NCBI RefSeq assembly: GCF_018617395.1
Contig: NZ_JACSKC010000001.1
Coordinates: 992,001-1,056,000, forward strand
Direction: 5' to 3'
Length of the DNA stretch: 64,000 bases
DNA from: Exiguobacterium sp. s48
GTDB lineage: Bacteria > Bacillota > Bacilli > Exiguobacteriales > Exiguobacteriaceae
The first letter of the stretch is position 1; every line of letters begins with the position of its first letter. Below the pieces are notes generated by a model. It saw only the letters and a program-made list of their open reading frames with translations. It ran no database searches and was not told where the DNA came from. The position numbers and the translations under genes were made by a program. This document shows, piece after piece, positions 45,503-53,048 of this stretch.

Positions 45503-46579
45503 TCATTTCGTTCGTTTATAGAAAGGTGTCGGTACGCGTTCGGCTTCAATCTTTTTGCCACGGATGTCGATGACAAAACGATCTTCATCTTTGTAACGTG
45601 CATCGACTCGTGCCCATGCGATTGATTCATTTACAGTCGGAGGCATCGTACCGGTCGTGACAACGCCGATTACATTACCATTCAATTCAACTTGCGCCCC
45701 TTGGCGGGCAATCCCACGACCGAGCAATTTCAATCCGATCAATCGATTCGGAATATTCTCTTTTTGAGTGACGAGTGCTTCCTTACCAACAAAATCAGTA
45801 TCTAGCTTAACGGCAAAATTGAGATTCGCTTCGAATGGCGTGACCGACTCATCCAACTCATGACCGTAAAGCGGCAAACACGCTTCGAAACGTAATGTAT
45901 CGCGTGCGCCCAGTCCGCACGGGGTAACACCCTCGGCTTCAAGTGCTTCCCAAATAGCAGAAATCGCTACTGATCGAGCATATATCTCGAATCCATCCTC
46001 ACCTGTATACCCACTTCTAGAGATGATCGACGGCACACCCGCCACGTCCCCATTCATGAATTTGAAGAACCCGATCTCATCGAGCGCCACATTTGTGATG
46101 GTTTGAAGCACAGATTGTGCATGTGGCCCTTGAATCGCAATTTGACCGTATTCATCCGATTCATTCGTCACGACAACATCACCGTTCACGTATCGACGAA
46201 TGTGCGCTTCATCCTTTTCAATATTTGAAGCATTGACAACGAGCCAATAAGCATCCACATCTAAACGGTAGACAAGTAAATCATCTACAACGCCGCCGTC
46301 TTCTAGGCAGAGAAGGTTATACTGGGCTTGACCGACTTTTATCTTCGAGATATCATTCGTCACCAAGTTTTGAACTTGCTCAAGTGCGTCCGGCCCTTCG
46401 ATTCGAATTTCTCCCATGTGAGATACATCAAACATCCCCACGTTTTGACGTACAGCCAAATGCTCTTCTTTAATCGAAGAGAACATAATCGGCATTTCAA
46501 ATCCCGCAAAATCAACCATCTTCGCCTTCGGTTCGATTAAATCGAACAAAGGCGTACGTTTCAAAGTAACCTTTTCCAT
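45503..46579 (-). CDS. gcvT: Aminomethyltransferase (glycine cleavage T-protein)
   Basis: Transfers the methylene group to tetrahydrofolate and frees ammonia. 358 residues from ATG 46579 (GGGGGAT site). RTPLFDLIEPKAKMVDFAGFEMPIMFSS, FDVSHMGEIRIEGPDALE with the catalytic Asp, SRSGYTGEDGFEIY and GLGARDTLRFEACLPLYGHELDE match GcvT. The 210-base upstream extension has low-complexity sequence and is not coding. I saw no glycine riboswitch upstream; a cre-like palindrome is present. Confidence 0.96.
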   Translation of the reverse strand: MEKVTLKRTPLFDLIEPKAKMVDFAGFEMPIMFSSIKEEHLAVRQNVGMFDVSHMGEIRIEGPDALEQVQNLVTNDISKIKVGQAQYNLLCLEDGGVVDDLLVYRLDVDAYWLVVNASNIEKDEAHIRRYVNGDVVVTNESDEYGQIAIQGPHAQSVLQTITNVALDEIGFFKFMNGDVAGVPSIISRSGYTGEDGFEIYARSVAISAIWEALEAEGVTPCGLGARDTLRFEACLPLYGHELDESVTPFEANLNFAVKLDTDFVGKEALVTQKENIPNRLIGLKLLGRGIARQGAQVELNGNVIGVVTTGTMPPTVNESIAWARVDARYKDEDRFVIDIRGKKIEAERVPTPFYKRTK

Positions 46580-46685
46580 AATATCCCCCAATCCCGAACA
46601 TAAAATGCTTTTGTTTTTGAAATCTTTCGTTTTCCATTTCACTTTAACAATTTTTAAACCTTCTGCATAGGTAAAAAAGAGAAAA

Positions 46686-46722
46686 AGAAAAAGGATGGAA
46701 AACGAAAACGTTTTCATCCTCA
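46686..46722 (-). terminator. Terminator of the comG-aroK side, with embedded cre-like palindrome
   Basis: Minus strand GGATG/CATCC with inner AAACG/CGTTT stem, followed by TTTTTCTTTTTC. The stem contains GAAAACGTTTTC (46704-46715), a near-perfect cre core, in front of gcvT. Whether it acts as terminator, CcpA site or both is open. Confidence 0.65.
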
Positions 46723-46727
46723 TTATT

Positions 46728-47066
46728 TCATATTTTCGACTCGGTGGAAACGTCAGAACGTTCAATTCCAGCTGTCCGTTTGATTTCATGAGTTAGCTCA
46801 ACGGCGGCTTGCTTCAATTCAATCGATTCACTCTTCGCATTGACCCCAAACTCTTTTATTTGGGTAACAGATCGGTTGACCGCATCCACGTGTCCTTTGA
46901 TCTCATTGACCTGTTGACCAATCACGTCTGCCCGAAGTTTAAACCGTTCCGTTAGGCGATTCAAGCGGCCGAATTCAGGCTTCATTTTATTTTTAAATAA
47001 GAGGTAACCATATACCCCAAGTCCAACTATTGCTAGTCCAATGATTACGAGATTTATCCAAATCAT
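46728..47066 (-). CDS. DUF948 family membrane protein (YtxG-like)
   Basis: A 112-residue protein: one N-terminal transmembrane helix (about 4-23), then a long amphipathic helix with heptad character (RLTERFKLRADVIGQQVNEIKGHVDAV). This is the DUF948 layout of general stress protein YtxG. It overlaps aroK by four bases and ends the comG-aroK unit. Confidence 0.7.
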   Translation of the reverse strand: MIWINLVIIGLAIVGLGVYGYLLFKNKMKPEFGRLNRLTERFKLRADVIGQQVNEIKGHVDAVNRSVTQIKEFGVNAKSESIELKQAAVELTHEIKRTAGIERSDVSTESKI

Positions 47067-47551
47067 ACGTTCCTCTCCTTCAAACGAATAATGTATTCTG
47101 CAATGTCTTCTGGCGTTTGCGTTGCATCAATAGACTCGTCCGCTTCCCGGTAGGAGGCATCACGTCGCTCATATAACTCCTTCACTTTCGTTCGTCCTTT
47201 TTGAACTAGCGGGCGATCAGATGCCTTGATCCGTTCCCAACATATTTCAAACGGCAGGTCTAAATGAAGCACAGTCCCATGATCACGCATCCATCGCATA
47301 TTTTCAGGTCGCTCAATAATCCCGCCTCCTGTCAGTACAAAGTCCGCGTCGACTTGTCGTAGAACTTCTGTTTCTACTTCCCGAAACGCTGACTCACCGA
47401 ACTGTTTAAAATATGTAGCAATATCCATCCCTATCTGGGCTTCAATACACTGATCCAAATCAACCGTTTCACCCGCTTCTCTCAATAGTGGGAATAAGGT
47501 AGATTTACCTGTACCCATAAATCCCACAATGTAAAACGGTTTGTCATTCAT
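47063..47551 (-). CDS. aroK: Shikimate kinase
   Basis: P-loop kinase of 162 residues: Walker A IVGFMGTGKST, the shikimate-binding DLDQCIE (D instead of longer DxD), FGESAFREVETEVL and the GGGIIERPEN loop. It phosphorylates shikimate at O3. It overlaps the end of comGG by eight bases; aroK sits at the same place next to comG in B. subtilis. Confidence 0.9.
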   Translation of the reverse strand: MNDKPFYIVGFMGTGKSTLFPLLREAGETVDLDQCIEAQIGMDIATYFKQFGESAFREVETEVLRQVDADFVLTGGGIIERPENMRWMRDHGTVLHLDLPFEICWERIKASDRPLVQKGRTKVKELYERRDASYREADESIDATQTPEDIAEYIIRLKERNV

Positions 47552-47882
47552 ACGTCATCACCTCTTTATGGCGTTCACCGGATGATAATACCATGTCCAC
47601 TTCAGTTCGATTTGGTGCAATCGGCCGACATGTCACAGTACCCGTCGGTTTATGAATCGTCAAAGGGTGCTCTTTGCATCGTCCTTTTGCCAATAACAAA
47701 TGTGATTCGAAACGAATAGACAATATTTCATCGGAGATTTGCCTTGTCGTTCTCTCTACATCAGTATACCAAAATAATGCAGCTCCTAGTAACCATACAA
47801 TCAAGGTCAGGGTGACGATGAGGAAGAATCCGCGTTCATACACATGACGAACCGCTCTCTTTTGTACGATGAATCGATCCAT
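47544..47882 (-). CDS. comGG: Competence pseudopilus protein ComGG-like
   Basis: About 112 residues, last gene of comG. The hydrophobic segment FFLIVTLTLIVWLLGAALFW follows a short basic N-terminus ending ERG, in the place of a prepilin cleavage site, though the Glu at +5 is replaced. ATG 47882 is the best start (AGGAT site); the upstream extension is out of frame with comGF and unlikely. ComGG is poorly conserved, so the name rests on position and topology. Confidence 0.72.
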   Translation of the reverse strand: MDRFIVQKRAVRHVYERGFFLIVTLTLIVWLLGAALFWYTDVERTTRQISDEILSIRFESHLLLAKGRCKEHPLTIHKPTGTVTCRPIAPNRTEVDMVLSSGERHKEVMTYE

Positions 47883-48268
47883 GAAATTTGAAATCCTACC
47901 CCGACCGATTCGACATGATACTGATCGATTCCTCTTAAAAAGAGTAAGTTCCCTCCTCCGTCTCCCACCATCACCAAATTGCCGTTTACCTGTTTGATTG
48001 TCCATGGCCACCGCTCCTCATCCGATTTGACGAAATCACCTCGCAACCGCCCGGCATCGACACGGCAATTTTCACTCCCCATCAAACGACGTACAATCAA
48101 CTGCGGTGTCGTATGATGGTTCCATTTAGGCTGTTCATAAAGATATTGACCTAGAGTAAGCAGTTCAACTAAAAGCAAAAGAAACATGGGTAGAATCAGC
48201 AAAACGAACGTCATTTCAATCATCGTAAACCCATTTTCATAATGTCGGTAAACAAAACTCTTTCTCAC
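47807..48268 (-). CDS. comGF: Competence pseudopilin ComGF
   Basis: About 153 residues. Prepilin-type leader ending ENG, then FTMIEMTFVLLILPMFLLLLVELL, with the typical Glu at +5. GTG 48268, 8 bases after AGGACGTGA, is the most likely start and lies inside the end of comGE. The C-terminal part WPWTIKQVNGNLVMVGDGGGNLLFL fits ComGF. Cleaved by the prepilin peptidase ComC, not in this window. Confidence 0.85.
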   Translation of the reverse strand: MRKSFVYRHYENGFTMIEMTFVLLILPMFLLLLVELLTLGQYLYEQPKWNHHTTPQLIVRRLMGSENCRVDAGRLRGDFVKSDEERWPWTIKQVNGNLVMVGDGGGNLLFLRGIDQYHVESVGVGFQISWIDSSYKRERFVMCMNADSSSSSP

Positions 48269-48473
48269 AAACTTGTTCACGTCCTGACGGTTCAGCAGCC
48301 TCAAGTAGCACCTCCCCTTGTAATCGCTCAAAAATAAACAACGTTTCACTCAGTCGATCGACTCGTTCATTCCCTTGCATTACGAATGATGTCAATATGA
48401 AGATCCACCCCATCACAACCGCAATGCTGACACTCAATTCCCACAGTGAATAGCCCATCTCATCCATCTTCAC
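48237..48473 (-). CDS. comGE: Competence pseudopilin ComGE
   Basis: About 78 residues. Short leader ending DEMG, then YSLWELSVSIAVVMGWIFIL: a prepilin helix with Glu at +5. GTG 48473 follows GGAGGTGG at 9 bases and lies inside comGD. A minor component of the DNA-uptake pilus. Confidence 0.8.
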   Translation of the reverse strand: MKMDEMGYSLWELSVSIAVVMGWIFILTSFVMQGNERVDRLSETLFIFERLQGEVLLEAAEPSGREQVCEKEFCLPTL

Positions 48474-48891
48474 GAACAACCACCTCCGGTTCGTATGTAC
48501 CGATTCGAAACTTAAGCGTCACAGACGTTTTTCCACTGACAAATTTCCATTGTCCTGCATAAGCCGCCGTCGCTTGTGAAAAGGTGATTGTATGATATGA
48601 CGGCAAGTACACTTTTACGCCACTTGGCACATCTACTTCTCGAACCACACTTCTCCCACATACAATAAGGTATGTTTTTTGTTTCGAAACCCAAAGCAAT
48701 TTTGGCACGCAACTCCCATCCTCAGAAATATACGGATACTGTCCCGCTTCTTGAATGTCGGCAACTAATGAGTCAGTAAAGTCGAAAAGTTCAATTCGTT
48801 CGAATGGCTTCACAACCGGGGTGCTGATGAGTAGTAGAAAAGATAAGACCACTAACACCCAGGTCACTTCCACTAACGTATAGCCCCTCAT
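48460..48891 (-). CDS. comGD: Competence pseudopilin ComGD
   Basis: A 143-residue minor pilin. Very short leader MRG, cleavage before YTLVEVTWVLVVLSFLLLIS, Glu at +5. The rest resembles GspH-like minor pilins, with two Cys (SCVPK, IVCGR) that could form a disulfide. Overlaps comGC by four bases. Confidence 0.85.
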   Translation of the reverse strand: MRGYTLVEVTWVLVVLSFLLLISTPVVKPFERIELFDFTDSLVADIQEAGQYPYISEDGSCVPKLLWVSKQKTYLIVCGRSVVREVDVPSGVKVYLPSYHTITFSQATAAYAGQWKFVSGKTSVTLKFRIGTYEPEVVVREDG

Positions 48892-49190
48892 TGTTTAGTC
48901 AATGTTCCGTCGAGAGGCGAATACGTATAGTCGACCGATTGACAACTATAAACGAGTGGGTCTTTAGCAGAGGCTCGATTGATTTCCTCTAACGTCACCG
49001 GATATCCTTTATGCTCTGCGTAGTGCAAATTAATTTCGGACTCGACAATTCGCACGCTCCCTTCACAACTCACTTGATCCGCCCGCGACTTCCCTTCCGT
49101 TAGAGATGGGACAAGCAATAAGAGAAGTACAGAAATAATCAACAGAACTGCCGCCATTTCAATCAGTGTGAACCCTTCCTCTTCCTTCAT
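48888..49190 (-). CDS. comGC: Major competence pilin ComGC
   Basis: A 100-residue pilin. Leader MKEEEG, then FTLIEMAAVLLIISVLLLLLVPSL, the canonical type IV/pseudopilin helix with Glu at +5, followed by a small globular part with two Cys (VSCEGS, YSCQS) as in B. subtilis ComGC. It builds the transformation pilus. Confidence 0.93.
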   Translation of the reverse strand: MKEEEGFTLIEMAAVLLIISVLLLLLVPSLTEGKSRADQVSCEGSVRIVESEINLHYAEHKGYPVTLEEINRASAKDPLVYSCQSVDYTYSPLDGTLTKQ

Positions 49191-49205
49191 GTGTAAGTTC
49201 CCCCT

Positions 49206-50183
49206 TCATAATTGGGCCATAATGAGTTTGACCGGCAAATACAAGGTATAAAATAAGACTGCAATCATCATGCTCAACACACCATATAAAGCTGGTTCTA
49301 CTTTTTCAATTAGACTTCGAATATACTGCTCCATTTCTTCGAAAACGAGCTCTCGATGAAGGGACATCAATTCGCCGAGCTCACCACTCATCGCCCCTAC
49401 ACCCAATAAACTCACGACCTCATAATCAATAAACGGCTCACTTTTCGTTGCGTCCTCAATACTCTTCCCGTCAGACATTCGCTGATGAATTCGTTTTGCC
49501 AGTTCAGCCATCTCCCCTTCCTCATCGGAAAGTCGCGAAATGATTTGACGGATATTCGTCTCGGTCTTCTGAAGCAATGACAGTTCACTGACGAATAGAT
49601 ACGTCATATATAATGTTTTTCCTCGTTTCCATATGTAGAATGGAAGTTCGGTTCCTCTCCGATGTAAACCGTATAAGATTACGCCTACCGTGAAGAACGT
49701 ACAGAATAGGATCGGAAAGAACCAACGGGATAATAGAACCGTAGCCACTCCACTATGCGATGAAAGATCTACCATTCCCATCAACTTCGGAAATATGTAT
49801 AACGCATAAATCATGCCTAACAGAAGTAGGATGAAAAAAATGAGCAACGGATAGCGGATGAGTCGTTTCAATTCATTTTTACCGCGCTGCCTCATTTCTA
49901 ACACTTGAACAACTTGAGACAATCCATCGATGAATCGACCGCTCTGATCCGCTGTATGTAACATCTCTTGCATCTGTTTATTCGTGACAATCACCGAGAA
50001 CACTTGAGACAACTCTGTGCCCGACTCTAATAGCATCCTCATGTGATGAACCTTTTCTTTCATGTTCCCTCTCTCATGAAACTCCAATGTTTCCATCGTC
50101 GTTTTAAGCGAGACACCTCGGGACTGAAGACGTAGGAATCGTTGAATCAATCGAGCGGATGAGTTGAAGTCAGTGCGGACCAT
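49206..50183 (-). CDS. comGB: Competence pilus platform protein ComGB
   Basis: A 325-residue T2SF/PilC-type inner membrane protein with two cytoplasmic T2SF repeats (about 5-115 and 200-300), each followed by hydrophobic helices (120-140, 160-185, 295-320). LLESGTELSQVFSVI and HQRMSDGKSIEDATKSEPF are the repeat motifs. Overlaps comGA by 37 bases. Confidence 0.92.
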   Translation of the reverse strand: MVRTDFNSSARLIQRFLRLQSRGVSLKTTMETLEFHERGNMKEKVHHMRMLLESGTELSQVFSVIVTNKQMQEMLHTADQSGRFIDGLSQVVQVLEMRQRGKNELKRLIRYPLLIFFILLLLGMIYALYIFPKLMGMVDLSSHSGVATVLLSRWFFPILFCTFFTVGVILYGLHRRGTELPFYIWKRGKTLYMTYLFVSELSLLQKTETNIRQIISRLSDEEGEMAELAKRIHQRMSDGKSIEDATKSEPFIDYEVVSLLGVGAMSGELGELMSLHRELVFEEMEQYIRSLIEKVEPALYGVLSMMIAVLFYTLYLPVKLIMAQL

Positions 50184-50971
50184 TCACAAGTCACCTCCTG
50201 ATTCCGGGTCAATACACACCAATGTCTTTCAACAGACGACTTCCCAAGAAGCTGCTCCAATCGTCTCTCTCCGTCTTCTATGGATGCTGTATGGAACGTG
50301 GTAATAGTCATATGTCCACTGAGCGCGGCATCATATGCGACAAGTAGCTCTTCTTCAGTCCGAACTTCCCCGATGACAATGATATCCGGATCTGCACGAA
50401 GCGTTTCTTTTAACAACTGCTGATGCCCTAGTCCTGCTTTCGCGTTCACCTCTAATTGAATAACCCCTTCAACGACCTGCTCCGGTGGGTTCTCAATCGT
50501 TACAATTCGTTCATGCTTCAATTGATTTAATAATGCATATAATACCGTGGTCTTCCCAGCTCCAGTAGACCCACCTATGAAGAATAGTCCACGACGAGCC
50601 GCTACCATTTTGTTAAAACGTTCTACATCATGTACATGTAGCAGTTCATCAAGTTCGAACACATGGTGCGGAATCCTCCAAGACATCATCGTCTGAGTAA
50701 ATGAAGGCAAAAATGTCACTCGAATCACATCTTGATTCAGTTCGTAGACACCAGACTGCGGAATCCGTTGATTCGTTTCAGATAATGAACACCAATAGCG
50801 CATATGAAACGTCAGTCGATCATACAGATCAACATCGATTGATCGAAACTCGACTAATCTCATCGCAGATCTGATTTGAATTTTCACCTTATCGAAATCC
50901 GGTATAAAGTGAAGATCGCTCGCGCCGACTCGACGGGCCGAAATCACTAGTTCTTCAATGAGCTCCTTCAT
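50147..50971 (-). CDS. comGA: Competence pilus ATPase ComGA
   Basis: GspE/PilB-family assembly ATPase of 274 residues. ASDLHFIPD opens the N-terminal domain. Walker A GGSTGAGKTTVLYALL (about 134-149), the Asp box TIENPPEQVV, Walker B PDIIVIGEVRTEEEL and the His box GHMTITTFHTAS follow. It lacks about 80 residues at the C-terminus compared with the B. subtilis protein. First gene of comG, only 58 bases from mgsR. Confidence 0.92.
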   Translation of the reverse strand: MKELIEELVISARRVGASDLHFIPDFDKVKIQIRSAMRLVEFRSIDVDLYDRLTFHMRYWCSLSETNQRIPQSGVYELNQDVIRVTFLPSFTQTMMSWRIPHHVFELDELLHVHDVERFNKMVAARRGLFFIGGSTGAGKTTVLYALLNQLKHERIVTIENPPEQVVEGVIQLEVNAKAGLGHQQLLKETLRADPDIIVIGEVRTEEELLVAYDAALSGHMTITTFHTASIEDGERRLEQLLGKSSVERHWCVLTRNQEVTCEWSALTSTHPLD

Positions 50972-50993
50972 CTCGATCACCTCGCTACAAGCA

Positions 50994-51028
50994 TAAAAAA
51001 AAGCCCACTAAGTTAAAAGTGGACTTGT
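50994..51028 (-). terminator. Terminator of mgsR
   Basis: AAGtCCACT/AGTGGgCTT with one mismatch followed by a run of T's on the minus strand, lying in the 58-base gap before comGA. Confidence 0.8.
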
Positions 51029-51029
51029 T

Positions 51030-51416
51030 TTATGAAACTTGGACTGAAACGACATTATGACGACGCGCATATGTTTCGATTGAAACCTTGTCATAGCCGA
51101 CAATCACTTCTTTTCCATCAGTCAGGATCGGACGTTTTAGTAGTTTTGGATTTTCACTCATCAATTTGAGTAATTCACTTAATTTCAAATCCTCCACATC
51201 AACATCAAGTTGTTTAAAGGCCTGGCTTCTCGTCGCAAGGAGGGAGTCAACGCCTTCCTCACTAATCGCAAGTAACTGTAATAGTTCATCGACAGTCGGT
51301 GCATCTCTGAAAATATGACGTTCACTCACTTGCAGTTCCTGTTCTTGTAAAAACGCTTTCGTCTTTCTACATGATGTACAACTTGGATACGTGTAAAACA
51401 TTAGTTCTGATGCCAT
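51030..51416 (-). CDS. mgsR: Spx-family regulator MgsR (YqgZ)
   Basis: ArsC-fold, RNA polymerase-binding redox regulator, 128 residues. The switch CxxC is in YPSCTSCRKTKAFL (about 11-14). The C-terminal NPKLLKRPILTDGKEVIVGYDKVSIE is nearer to MgsR than to Spx, and the position before comGA matches yqgZ. In B. subtilis it turns on part of the sigma-B stress regulon. ATG 51416 follows GGGAGG. Confidence 0.85.
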   Translation of the reverse strand: MASELMFYTYPSCTSCRKTKAFLQEQELQVSERHIFRDAPTVDELLQLLAISEEGVDSLLATRSQAFKQLDVDVEDLKLSELLKLMSENPKLLKRPILTDGKEVIVGYDKVSIETYARRHNVVSVQVS

Positions 51417-51487
51417 TATATGTTCCTCCCTCATTCAACTTCTCACTTCGCTCAGTTTGTATAAGTTGATTATACATCTCTATACCC

Positions 51488-51535
51488 ATTTTGTACACTT
51501 TTTGTACAACTTTTTTAATTTTTTTGTACAACTTT
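51488..51535. repeat. Phased TTGTACAA-type repeats upstream of mgsR and yqgY
   Basis: TTTTTGTACAACTTT occurs at 51499-51513 and 51521-51535, with a third variant ATTTTGTACACTTTT at 51488-51502. The GTACA cores are 11 and 22 bases apart, so all lie on one face of the helix. This suggests a set of operators for the divergent genes; the protein is unknown. Confidence 0.55.
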
Positions 51536-51665
51536 ATTTTCCGTATTCACTTCACATATTTTTCACGATTATTTTGCTCAATTCTCACGTTTCCATAGCA
51601 TTTTTTCGAATGTGTTGGTAAAATAGTGAATGAGAATGGAATAATGCACGTATGGGGGGATTAAC

Positions 51666-51929
51666 ATGGCAAGAATGTTTCGTGTCCTAGGCTTTTGGAC
51701 TGGGTTAGTAGCGGCACTTGCTTTCGTAGGCGCACTAGGCGGCGACCAAAGCAGTAGTGAACATACCGGCGACTTTATCGTGATGGGACTTGTCTTCTTA
51801 GCACAAACGATTTTCTTCGTCGCTCTTGGTTACTTAAAGTTAACTGAAAAAACGTATGTATATGTGTTCGGTGCGTATTTGACAATTTTCTTCGTTGTCT
51901 TTACGTATTGGAGCAACTTCCAAATGTAA
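51666..51929 (+). CDS. yqgY: DUF2626 membrane protein (YqgY)
   Basis: An 87-residue protein with three hydrophobic segments (about 6-25, 37-56 and 65-83). MARMFRVLGFWTGLVAAL and GYLKLTEKTYVYVFGAYLTIFFVVFTYWS follow YqgY of B. subtilis closely. Function unknown; conserved beside mgsR and comG. A GGGGGG site precedes the ATG. Confidence 0.9.
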   Translation: MARMFRVLGFWTGLVAALAFVGALGGDQSSSEHTGDFIVMGLVFLAQTIFFVALGYLKLTEKTYVYVFGAYLTIFFVVFTYWSNFQM

Positions 51930-51962
51930 AAAAGATTGTCTCACCGGAGACAATCTTTTTTA
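51927..51962. terminator. Bidirectional terminator
   Basis: AAAAAAGATTGTCTC pairs perfectly with GAGACAATCTTTTTT around ACCG, between convergent yqgY and yqgX. Confidence 0.9.
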
Positions 51963-52580
51963 TTATGTGAAAAACGGATTTGTACGTTTTTCTTCTTCGA
52001 GCGTCGTCTGCGGACCGTGTCCCGAGTAAAGGATCGTCTCATCAGGAAGGAGTTGCTTCATCCGATCGATAGACCCCATTAATGTTGACTGGTCACCACC
52101 AAACAGATCCGTCCGTCCGACGGATTGTTTAAAAATCAAGTCACCACAAAAGGCAGTCTTTTCATCAGCCATATACAATACGACACTTCCTGGGGAATGA
52201 CCCGGTGTATGATAGATTTGAAATGTGAGATTCCCGATTCTTAAAACATCACCTTCATATGTTTTCTCTGCGGGTTTCATCGAAGGCATCGGTAAATTAA
52301 ACGCAGAGGCCCCATTCTTTTCTCCATTCGTTAACCAATCGGTTTCAAGACGATGTATATACACAGGTATTTGATAGCGTTCGCGAAGTGCATCGATGCC
52401 ACCGATATGATCAAAATGCGCATGCGTCAACAATATCGCCGAGGGTGTCCCGAATCGATCGATCACTTCAAAGAAGCGTGGATCATCGGTTCCTGGGTCA
52501 ATGACGACCACCGTGCCATCCTTTTCTAAGACGTATCCATTCTCTTGCGCTAAACCAGATGTAATCTTTTTGATTTGCAT
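51963..52580 (-). CDS. yqgX: Metallo-beta-lactamase fold hydrolase (YqgX, glyoxalase II-like)
   Basis: A 205-residue zinc hydrolase. ENGYVLEKDGTVVVIDPG, LLTHAHFDHIGGIDALR (metal site), HTPGHSPGSVVLY, FCGDLIFKQSVGRTDL and YSGHGPQTTL are all present, the pattern of glyoxalase II-type enzymes. In B. subtilis YqgX has been linked to bacillithiol-dependent methylglyoxal handling. ATG 52580 is chosen by AAGGGG spacing. Confidence 0.9.
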   Translation of the reverse strand: MQIKKITSGLAQENGYVLEKDGTVVVIDPGTDDPRFFEVIDRFGTPSAILLTHAHFDHIGGIDALRERYQIPVYIHRLETDWLTNGEKNGASAFNLPMPSMKPAEKTYEGDVLRIGNLTFQIYHTPGHSPGSVVLYMADEKTAFCGDLIFKQSVGRTDLFGGDQSTLMGSIDRMKQLLPDETILYSGHGPQTTLEEEKRTNPFFT

Positions 52581-52737
52581 ATCGTTCATCCCCTTCTTGT
52601 TCAAAACAATATTGTGGCAAAATTGTATCGATGTCAACCTTTACTCGACAGCGCCCTAATAATCGGATAAAATAATAATGATATTTCAGTGAAATTTTTA
52701 TGAATTTCATGACGTATAATTAAAGGGGGAACTCGTC

Positions 52738-52917
52738 ATGCATTTGTATGAACCGTTCGGATGGATGTCCGTCATCATTGCGATTGTGGCTATCTGGGGA
52801 ATGCTTCGTTCATTCCAAAAACGCCAATTCTTTCCGCTCGTATTTGCAGGTTTAACTGTACTCGTATTCGGATTCTTTGGAATCGCTACCTTAATCTACG
52901 GTGGAATTCCAGGTTAA
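52738..52917 (+). CDS. yqgW: DUF2759 small membrane protein (YqgW)
   Basis: A 59-residue protein with two transmembrane helices (about 10-24 and 32-54), MHLYEPFGWMSVIIAIVAIW at the start and IYGGIPG at the end. Size, topology and position between yqgX and ltaS agree with YqgW. AAAGGGGGAAC precedes the ATG, and TATAAT (52715-52720) is a likely -10 box. Function unknown. Confidence 0.8.
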   Translation: MHLYEPFGWMSVIIAIVAIWGMLRSFQKRQFFPLVFAGLTVLVFGFFGIATLIYGGIPG

Positions 52918-52936
52918 TTGGCATCACGCAATCATT

Positions 52937-52958
52937 AAGCGACTTCGGTCGCTTTTTT
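52937..52958 (+). terminator. Terminator of yqgW
   Basis: AAGCGAC-TTCG-GTCGCTT with a stable UUCG tetraloop followed by TTTTG. Confidence 0.9.
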
Positions 52959-53003
52959 GTTTCATTTTTTTAGTTGAACCTCTGTCCATGAAAATGAATT
53001 CAA

Positions 53004-53041
53004 ATAAAAAACGGACCGTTCCACTAAATGGATCGGTCCGT
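53004..53041 (-). terminator. Terminator of ltaS
   Basis: ACGGACCG/CGGTCCGT with an inner TCCA/TGGA extension, followed on the minus strand by TTTTTATTTG, 7 bases after the ltaS stop. Confidence 0.85.
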
Positions 53042-53048
53042 AAACTGC

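Noticed and set aside
45487-45630. N-terminal extension of gcvPA to 45630, and similar long extensions of gcvT, ptb and accB
   Set aside because: In each case a good ribosome site marks the downstream ATG and the extension crosses a promoter or a neighbouring gene.
46580-46727. Glycine riboswitch upstream of gcvT
   Set aside because: No tandem glycine aptamer core can be seen; the region is AT-rich and dominated by the terminator and cre-like palindrome.
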